Positions 7,159-11,654 of a stretch of DNA of 11,654 nucleotides are shown in pieces. Numbering within the stretch: position 1 is the first letter of the stretch; each line of letters begins with the position of its first letter. The stretch is from positions 1 through 11,654 of the forward strand of contig CAYPXV010000043.1 of the NCBI GenBank assembly GCA_964414925.1, written 5' to 3'. Below the pieces are notes generated by a model. It saw only the letters and a list, made by a program, of their open reading frames with translations, did not search any database and was not told the origin of the DNA. Made by a program: the position numbers and the translations under genes. The DNA comes from PeH17 sp964414925 (GTDB lineage: Bacteria > Bacillota > Clostridia > Christensenellales > CAG-138).

Positions 7159-7944
7159 TTAATTTAAGTTATTTGTCCATATCCTAAAAGCAGCAAGACC
7201 TTGAAAATAGAGCATATCTTCACCGGAGACGGTACATAAATTCTTTCTTTGAGCTGTTTCTATAAATTTTGTATTCTTGCTGCCCTCTCTTGCCGCATAA
7301 ACCATATCAACCAGGACGGCATCCTTTCGCATAACGTTCATGAAATTAAAGGATTCATGTTCGGGATAACCATCCATTCCGAGAGGTGTGGCGTTTATTA
7401 ATACATCACAATTCTTTACGAGTTCAGCGTTCAATTCGATTATTCGGTTTAAACTGTAGTTATCGTTACGAACTAAAGTATCGATTTGACATTGCTTTTG
7501 AATAAGAGCAGCCTTTGCACCTAAAGCCGCACCGCCATTACCAAACATAATAACTCGTTTTTGAGTTAAATCAATGCCTTTATTTTCAATTGCCGCAACT
7601 AAGCCCATCCCATCCGTATTATAACCTGTAAGAGTAATTGAGCTTAAATTTCGATTAACAGAGACGATATTTACCGAACCTGCATTTATTGCAGTAGAAT
7701 CCAATGAATCGAGATAATTAATTATCTGCTTTTTATGGGGCATCGTAACCGCAAACCCGGAAAGACTGTATTTTTCAATAACTGAGTTAATTGCGTTCAA
7801 CTCGTTTTTTCGTACTCGCAACTTCAGAAAATCAATCGATTCTCCGATAGACGCAAACAAAGGCTCATAAATTTCGGGTGAACGACTGTGTTCCACAGGG
7901 TCTCCGATAATTGCATATATTTTTTTGTTTCTCGAATTATTCAT
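7159..7944 (-). CDS. aroE: shikimate dehydrogenase
   Basis: AroE reduces 3-dehydroshikimate to shikimate with NAD(P)H, step four of aromatic amino acid synthesis. From the ATG at 7944 the protein has 261 residues. Substrate-binding motifs are EHSRSP (about 18-23), TMPHKK with the catalytic lysine K71, and YNTDGMG with D111. The nucleotide-binding loop is FGNGGAALGAK (about 134-144). NATPLGM and the C-terminal GEDMLYFQG also fit. Longer starts exist at 7965 (TTG) and 7962 (ATG). I chose 7944 because it begins a few residues before the conserved IGDP segment and because a TATAAT box lies between it and the longer starts. No ribosome binding site precedes the ATG. The usual NRT motif that grips the NADP phosphate is replaced by RND, so cofactor preference may differ. 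Confidence 0.93.
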   Translation of the reverse strand: MNNSRNKKIYAIIGDPVEHSRSPEIYEPLFASIGESIDFLKLRVRKNELNAINSVIEKYSLSGFAVTMPHKKQIINYLDSLDSTAINAGSVNIVSVNRNLSSITLTGYNTDGMGLVAAIENKGIDLTQKRVIMFGNGGAALGAKAALIQKQCQIDTLVRNDNYSLNRIIELNAELVKNCDVLINATPLGMDGYPEHESFNFMNVMRKDAVLVDMVYAAREGSKNTKFIETAQRKNLCTVSGEDMLYFQGLAAFRIWTNNLN

Positions 7945-7950
7945 AAAATA

Positions 7951-7956
7951 ATTATA
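7951..7956 (-). promoter_or_regulatory. aroE extended -10 promoter, likely leaderless start
   Basis: On the minus strand TATAAT (7951-7956) is preceded by TGT, giving an extended -10. The -35 region is poor. Only six bases separate the -10 from the ATG at 7944, so the predicted first base of the RNA is the A of the start codon. The box overlaps the -35 region of the oppositely directed aroQ promoter. Confidence 0.6.
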
Positions 7957-7983
7957 ACACATCAAAACAATTTATGCTATAAT
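7954..7983 (+). promoter_or_regulatory. aroQ promoter, interlocked with the aroE promoter
   Basis: The -10 TATAAT (7978-7983) carries a TGC extension. A -35-like ATAACA (7954-7959) lies 18 bp upstream. Transcription should start near 7990, leaving about 25 nt before the aroQ ATG. The two opposing -10 boxes are 21 bp apart, so polymerase bound at one should block the other. Confidence 0.65.
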
Positions 7984-8014
7984 TGAAAAGAACTAAAATT
8001 CAGAGGGTAAGGAA

Positions 8015-8449
8015 ATGAAGTTACTCGTTATTAATGGACCTAATTTAAATTTATTGGGAAATCGATTACCTGATATTTACGGCAATGAAACGCTATTTGA
8101 AATAATGGATGAGCTGTCTATTTATCTGAACGACTGTAATTGTGAATTAGCAACACTTCAAACAAATCATGAAGGTGAAATTATTGATGCGATACAGTTT
8201 GCAATGGGCACATTTGATGGCATAATCATAAATGCAGGAGCATATACGCATTACTCCTATGCCATCCGTGATGCCATAGAGGCATCTGATATTCCAACAG
8301 TTGAAGTACATTTAAGCGATATTACCAATCGTGAAGATTTCAGAAAGAAAAGTGTCTTAAAGGACGTTTGTATCGCACAATTTTATGGGAAAGGGAAACA
8401 GTGTTACTTTGACGCTGCCGATTTACTTCGGTCAAGGGCAATGAACTAA
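8015..8449 (+). CDS. aroQ: 3-dehydroquinate dehydratase, type II
   Basis: AroQ converts 3-dehydroquinate to 3-dehydroshikimate, the reaction before AroE. At 144 residues it has the normal size of the small type II enzyme, which forms dodecamers. It shows INGPNLNLLG (6-15), the active-site arginine R17, the catalytic tyrosine Y22 in IYG, NHEGEIID (51-58), NAGAYTHYS (73-81) with H79, and the catalytic H99 in VEVHLSDI. The usual REP is RLP here, and the essential arginine is kept. The start is supported by AGAGGG at 8002-8007. Its stop codon overlaps by one base the start of the next gene (TAATG), which suggests translational coupling. Confidence 0.97.
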   Translation: MKLLVINGPNLNLLGNRLPDIYGNETLFEIMDELSIYLNDCNCELATLQTNHEGEIIDAIQFAMGTFDGIIINAGAYTHYSYAIRDAIEASDIPTVEVHLSDITNREDFRKKSVLKDVCIAQFYGKGKQCYFDAADLLRSRAMN

Positions 8450-9339
8450 TGAATATCAATCAGCAAAATTTATTTGTTATGAGTCAAATGTCGGAGTTTT
8501 TAAACAACGCACCCGACTGTATTCAGGCGGACGTAGTCAATGAATTGGCACAAGCATGTACTCTTACCCATCAAGAGGCATATGCCTATGTTTTGGCAAC
8601 ATACATGGGTCTTGATTTGGAAAAAAACGACAGGGACATCTTTCGGGAGTACTTTCTGAACATATTCGAGGAAGTTGATGAAAAAATGTTATCGGAAAAT
8701 CCTTATATTAAAGACATAGTTTTTCCCAACATTAAACAGGATTCCGTAGAACTGAAATACTGTAGCTATAAACCGTGCGAAGCTTTTGTTCTGGATGATA
8801 CATGCATAATGCCAAATGGAAAAATACTTCCCAAAATAGGATTTTTCATGAGCGAACAATCCTATCCCGCAATACTCGAAAATGACAGGATCTGGATGAC
8901 CGTTACGCCGATGGAGATAAAGACAATGCAGCCTGCCATCGAAAAGGCGCACGGAAAGGTTTTAACATACGGACTTGGTTTAGGTTATTTTACTTATATG
9001 GTTTCTTTAAAAAACGATGTTGAATCCATCACCGTTGTTGAAAAAAACGAAAACATTATAAGGACTTTTAACCAATTTATTTTACCTCAGTTTAAATCTC
9101 TTTCGGATAAAGTAAAGATTGTGCATATGGATGCATTTGAGTATGCAAAGAATCATGCTTTCGATGAACAGTATAATTTCGTGTTTACTGATTTGTGGCA
9201 TGATGTGTCCGACGGCGAAGAACTCTATTTTTTAATGAAGAAGTATGAGCATCTTTTGCCTAACGCAACTCATATGTACTGGATTGAAAAATCGATATTG
9301 TCATATCGTGATTTAATGGATTTAAATTTTAAGGGTTAA
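8449..9339 (+). CDS. unassigned protein with a methyltransferase/spermidine-synthase-like Rossmann fold
   Basis: I do not recognise a named family for this 296-residue protein. Residues 169-255 look like a class I SAM-dependent methyltransferase or polyamine-synthase core. They show a glycine-rich motif I, GKVLTYGLGLGYFTYM (169-184), an acidic ribose-binding position in VVEKNE (197-202), an acidic HMDAFEYA (226-233), and a motif IV-like YNFVFTDLWHD (242-252). The first 165 residues have no motif I know; they include an alpha-helical start and a cluster of cysteines (C105, C110, C119). No signal peptide or membrane segment is seen. The start overlaps the aroQ stop by one base, and AAGGG at 8434-8438 can serve as ribosome binding site. 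Coupling to aroQ suggests a role tied to aroQ or the shikimate pathway, but the substrate is unknown. It could have lost catalysis. Confidence 0.8.
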   Translation: MNINQQNLFVMSQMSEFLNNAPDCIQADVVNELAQACTLTHQEAYAYVLATYMGLDLEKNDRDIFREYFLNIFEEVDEKMLSENPYIKDIVFPNIKQDSVELKYCSYKPCEAFVLDDTCIMPNGKILPKIGFFMSEQSYPAILENDRIWMTVTPMEIKTMQPAIEKAHGKVLTYGLGLGYFTYMVSLKNDVESITVVEKNENIIRTFNQFILPQFKSLSDKVKIVHMDAFEYAKNHAFDEQYNFVFTDLWHDVSDGEELYFLMKKYEHLLPNATHMYWIEKSILSYRDLMDLNFKG

Positions 9340-9358
9340 TTTATCTAAACCATATCTC

Positions 9359-9385
9359 CATTAAGCGTCAATGAATTGCTTAATG
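9359..9385. repeat. small inverted repeat upstream of the terminator
   Basis: CATTAAGC (9359-9366) and GCTTAATG (9378-9385) form a perfect 8 bp hairpin stem with an 11 nt loop. It begins 20 bp after the stop codon of the unassigned gene and precedes the main terminator. It has no T tail of its own, so it may instead protect the 3' end of the mRNA. Confidence 0.5.
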
Positions 9386-9392
9386 CCTAAAT

Positions 9393-9435
9393 AAAAACTC
9401 ATGGCTGCATTTTTTCGTCGGTCATGAGTTTTTTT
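9393..9435. terminator. bidirectional terminator between the aroQ operon and dgt
   Basis: AAAAACTCATG (9393-9403) pairs with CATGAGTTTTT (9423-9433). Four more pairs with wobbles can extend the stem inward. On the plus strand it ends in seven T bases (9429-9435). On the minus strand it follows the dgt stop within two bases and ends in a run of five T, then ATTT. It fits both convergent transcripts. Confidence 0.9.
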
Positions 9436-9436
9436 A

Positions 9437-10447
9437 TTACGCCCAATCTTTCGGTAAAAAGATTTCACTGTATGTTCTAACTGCATAGCGGTCTGTCATG
9501 CAAGCTATATAGTCGGCGACTATTCGTTCCGCTCCGTCAAAATCAATGTACTTAACAAAATCATCAGGCAGTTTTTCTATGTGATTAAGATAATATTTGT
9601 ACAAGCTTTCAACAACACCCTCCGCTTTGCTTTCTTCTGCCTTTGCTTTTGAATCGTGGTAAAGATTATCAAATAAAAACTTACGCAGCTTACTGAACTC
9701 ATCGGACATATTACTGCTCATCCTTACGTAGTCTTTCCCTTTGCTTTCCGATAAAATATCAAGAACAAGGGAGTTAATCCTCTCACCATGGCTTGCCCCG
9801 ATTACCTTTATGCAACTTTGCGGTAAAACATCATTTGATAATAATCCTGCTCTTATCGCATCATCGATATCATGATTTACATAAGCAATTCTGTCGGCAA
9901 GACTTACTACACATCCCTCAAGAGTGCTGGGAGTTAAGTCCTTCTTGTGATTGAGAATACCGTCCTTCACTTCATATGTTAAATTTAACCCTGTTCCGTT
10001 TTCGAGTTTTTCAACAACTCTCAAGCTCTGCTCGTTATGTTTAAAACCACCCGGAACAAGTTCGTTAAGTACCGCTTCTCCTGTATGCCCGAACGGAGTA
10101 TGACCTAAATCATGTCCCATGGCAATAGCTTCGGTTAAATCTTCGTTTAATGATAAGCCTCTGGAAATAGTCCTGGCAATTTGACTGACTTCAAGAGTAT
10201 GAGTTAACCTGGTTCTGTAATGATCGCCGATAGGGGAAAGAAAAACCTGCGTTTTATGCTTTAACCTGCGAAAACTCTTGCAATGAATTATTCGATCTCT
10301 GTCACGAACATATTCCGTCCTTACCGGGCATTGCGGTATGGAAACAGAACGTCCCTTAGTATTTATCACAAGTTGTGCATAAGGAGACAAGGTCGAAATT
10401 TCCCTCTGTTCTATTATCTGTCGATAGGATAATTCGGGTTCGTTCAT
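9437..10447 (-). CDS. dgt: dGTPase-like deoxynucleoside triphosphate triphosphohydrolase (HD domain)
   Basis: Members of this family cut dNTPs to the deoxynucleoside and triphosphate, which limits dNTP pools. The 336-residue protein is the short form common in Firmicutes, against about 500 residues for E. coli Dgt. The N-terminal signature YVRDRDRIIHCKSFRRLKHK (46-65) is followed by FLSPIGDHYRTRLTHTLEV (69-87). The HD metal ligands are H83, H112/D113 in GHDLGHTPFGH, and D185 in SLADRIAY. All are present, so an active metal-dependent hydrolase is expected. Substrate choice (dGTP or several dNTPs) cannot be read from the sequence. AAAGGAC lies 8 nt upstream of the ATG. It follows the murJ-like gene by 15 bp and is probably co-transcribed with it. 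In many Firmicutes this gene precedes dnaG and rpoD, but here a terminator and convergent genes follow. Confidence 0.93.
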   Translation of the reverse strand: MNEPELSYRQIIEQREISTLSPYAQLVINTKGRSVSIPQCPVRTEYVRDRDRIIHCKSFRRLKHKTQVFLSPIGDHYRTRLTHTLEVSQIARTISRGLSLNEDLTEAIAMGHDLGHTPFGHTGEAVLNELVPGGFKHNEQSLRVVEKLENGTGLNLTYEVKDGILNHKKDLTPSTLEGCVVSLADRIAYVNHDIDDAIRAGLLSNDVLPQSCIKVIGASHGERINSLVLDILSESKGKDYVRMSSNMSDEFSKLRKFLFDNLYHDSKAKAEESKAEGVVESLYKYYLNHIEKLPDDFVKYIDFDGAERIVADYIACMTDRYAVRTYSEIFLPKDWA

Positions 10448-10462
10448 AGCAATGTCCTTTCG

Positions 10463-11653
10463 TTAGTTAACCCTGAAAATACGTTTTAACTTATCTCCTT
10501 TTGGAATAAAGTCAAAATCTTTTGCATTAAAGGGTCTGAGTAAAATTGTAATAATGCAATAAACCACCACACCAACTCCGACTGATGCGATCGTTGCAAA
10601 ATTCGGATGTCCTGCATTTGCTAAAACCGTGTAGCTTATCCAAACCACAATACCCATAATTATCGATGCTACAATCGGTTTAACAAAAGTATCGATAACC
10701 GATATCTTAAGTCGAGAAGTATGAATCGTATAGATAGTGTCGCCTATGCCTGCGATTGAATAGCAAAGTACGGTTGAAATCGCCGCACCGAGTATACCGA
10801 GATTCGTATACTTCATTAGGATAATCATGGAGACAACCTTAACGGCTCCTCCTATAGCAAGGAAGAAAACCGGAATATGAGGTTTACCGAGTCCCTGCAA
10901 TATTCCCGTGAGTGTTTGCACTAACGAAAGGAATAAAACACCTATCGCCGCAATACGCATAACACTTGCTGCAAGTTCGGCATAATCTGAATTATTTCTG
11001 AGTGCGGTATAAAGCATTTCCATTAACGGACCGCCGACAACAAAAAGTCCAACCGTGCAGGGTGCGCCTATAAATATTGCAAGTTTAATACCTGTACGAC
11101 TTGCATTTTGTACGGTTTTCTTATCGTGTTTTGTGCTTGCTTCCGATATTGCGGGAACAAGACTCATAGATAAAGCCAAAGTCAAAACAGCGGGCATATT
11201 AATTAGCGGAGTTACGTAGCTTCGAAGAACCGTATATGCTGCTCTTGCAGCGCTTGCCGCCTCCTCGGTAAGCATACCCAATAATTCATTCTTCGCTTGC
11301 AAAATATTAATTATCAAAACGGAGTCCGCTATACCTGTAACCGGCATAATGGATGCACCCAGAGTAATCGGAATAGCGATCAGAATTAAACGTTTATATA
11401 TCGATTTCATTGTAGGACCATGGGTTAACTTTTGATTTTTTTCGAGTTCCGCCAGACCTAATGTTCCGTTTTTCATAGAACGATTATAATAGAAAACAAC
11501 GACTATCAATGCGAGTAGTTCGGAAACGCTGACACCGATAAGTGCTCCCATTGCGGCAAGTTCGGGTCTATCGGGATACGCTTTTATAAAATAAGCTGCC
11601 AAACTGAAACCGACAGCAAGCTTTGCCACTTGCTCGATAATTTGAGTTATAGT
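10463..11653 (-). CDS. murJ: MurJ/SpoVB-family lipid flippase, N-terminus cut off by the window edge
   Basis: The frame is open to the right edge, giving 396 visible residues out of an expected 500-550, so the first quarter is missing. A GTG at 11629 is internal and not the start, because the frame continues upstream as TITQIIEQVAKLAVGF. The protein has about ten visible hydrophobic segments and belongs to the MOP exporter superfamily, in the YtgP/SpoVB branch of polysaccharide biosynthesis proteins. The C-terminal tail DFDFIPKGDKLKRIF is typical of that branch. Such proteins move lipid-linked cell wall precursors (lipid II) across the cytoplasmic membrane. MurJ (YtgP) and the sporulation paralogue SpoVB cannot be told apart with certainty here. 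It is followed by dgt after 15 bp. Confidence 0.88.
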   Translation of the reverse strand, partial: TITQIIEQVAKLAVGFSLAAYFIKAYPDRPELAAMGALIGVSVSELLALIVVVFYYNRSMKNGTLGLAELEKNQKLTHGPTMKSIYKRLILIAIPITLGASIMPVTGIADSVLIINILQAKNELLGMLTEEAASAARAAYTVLRSYVTPLINMPAVLTLALSMSLVPAISEASTKHDKKTVQNASRTGIKLAIFIGAPCTVGLFVVGGPLMEMLYTALRNNSDYAELAASVMRIAAIGVLFLSLVQTLTGILQGLGKPHIPVFFLAIGGAVKVVSMIILMKYTNLGILGAAISTVLCYSIAGIGDTIYTIHTSRLKISVIDTFVKPIVASIIMGIVVWISYTVLANAGHPNFATIASVGVGVVVYCIITILLRPFNAKDFDFIPKGDKLKRIFRVN

Positions 11654-11654
11654 C

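Noticed and set aside
7945..7965. TTG at 7965 or ATG at 7962 as the aroE start
   Set aside because: They add seven and six residues with no family match, and they lie on or upstream of the TATAAT box. The ATG at 7944 fits the family start better. They remain possible if transcription begins further upstream.
8449..9339. Calling this gene spermidine synthase (speE)
   Set aside because: Only the generic Rossmann core is shared, and I see no polyamine-binding signature or neighbouring polyamine genes.
11627..11629. GTG as the start of the murJ-like gene
   Set aside because: The frame continues in typical family sequence to the window edge, so this codon is internal.

Overview
The window is AT-rich, tightly packed bacterial DNA. 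It looks chromosomal and reads like an anaerobic member of the Clostridia (Firmicutes). The supporting signs are AAAGGAG-type ribosome binding sites, extended -10 promoters, a T-box leader in front of leuS, a SpoVB/YtgP-type MurJ, a short Clostridia-style dGTPase-like protein, and a GGGtGRT-family protein next to a NifU-like scaffold. The organism assignment is inference. I see no tRNA, rRNA, CRISPR array, insertion sequence or prophage gene.

Left block (1-4257, minus strand): four genes in one direction, with gaps of 15, 35 and 11 bp, look like one operon read from a promoter at 4312-4340. In order of transcription they are dihydrolipoyl dehydrogenase (lpdA), a eukaryotic-type UDP-sugar pyrophosphorylase, a 230-residue IscU/NifU-like scaffold with extra cysteines, and a GGGtGRT-family protein that runs off the left edge. 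The last two are the least understood genes here, and the operon is the best candidate for an undescribed function.

Centre (4258-7158): a 412 bp divergent intergenic region holds the lpdA promoter (minus strand), the leuS promoter (plus strand) and a full T-box leader with a CTC (leucine) specifier and an intrinsic terminator. leuS follows, then a 14 bp perfect inverted repeat that can serve as a terminator for both leuS and the convergent aroE.

Right centre (7159-9436): aroE (minus strand) and aroQ (plus strand) encode consecutive shikimate pathway steps. They diverge from interlocking extended -10 promoters, and the aroE promoter is so close to its ATG that the mRNA is probably leaderless. 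aroQ overlaps by one base a gene for an unassigned protein with a methyltransferase/spermidine-synthase-like Rossmann core. A second bidirectional terminator follows.

Right end (9437-11654, minus strand): a murJ/spoVB-family lipid flippase, cut by the right edge, is followed 15 bp later by a dGTPase-like HD hydrolase.
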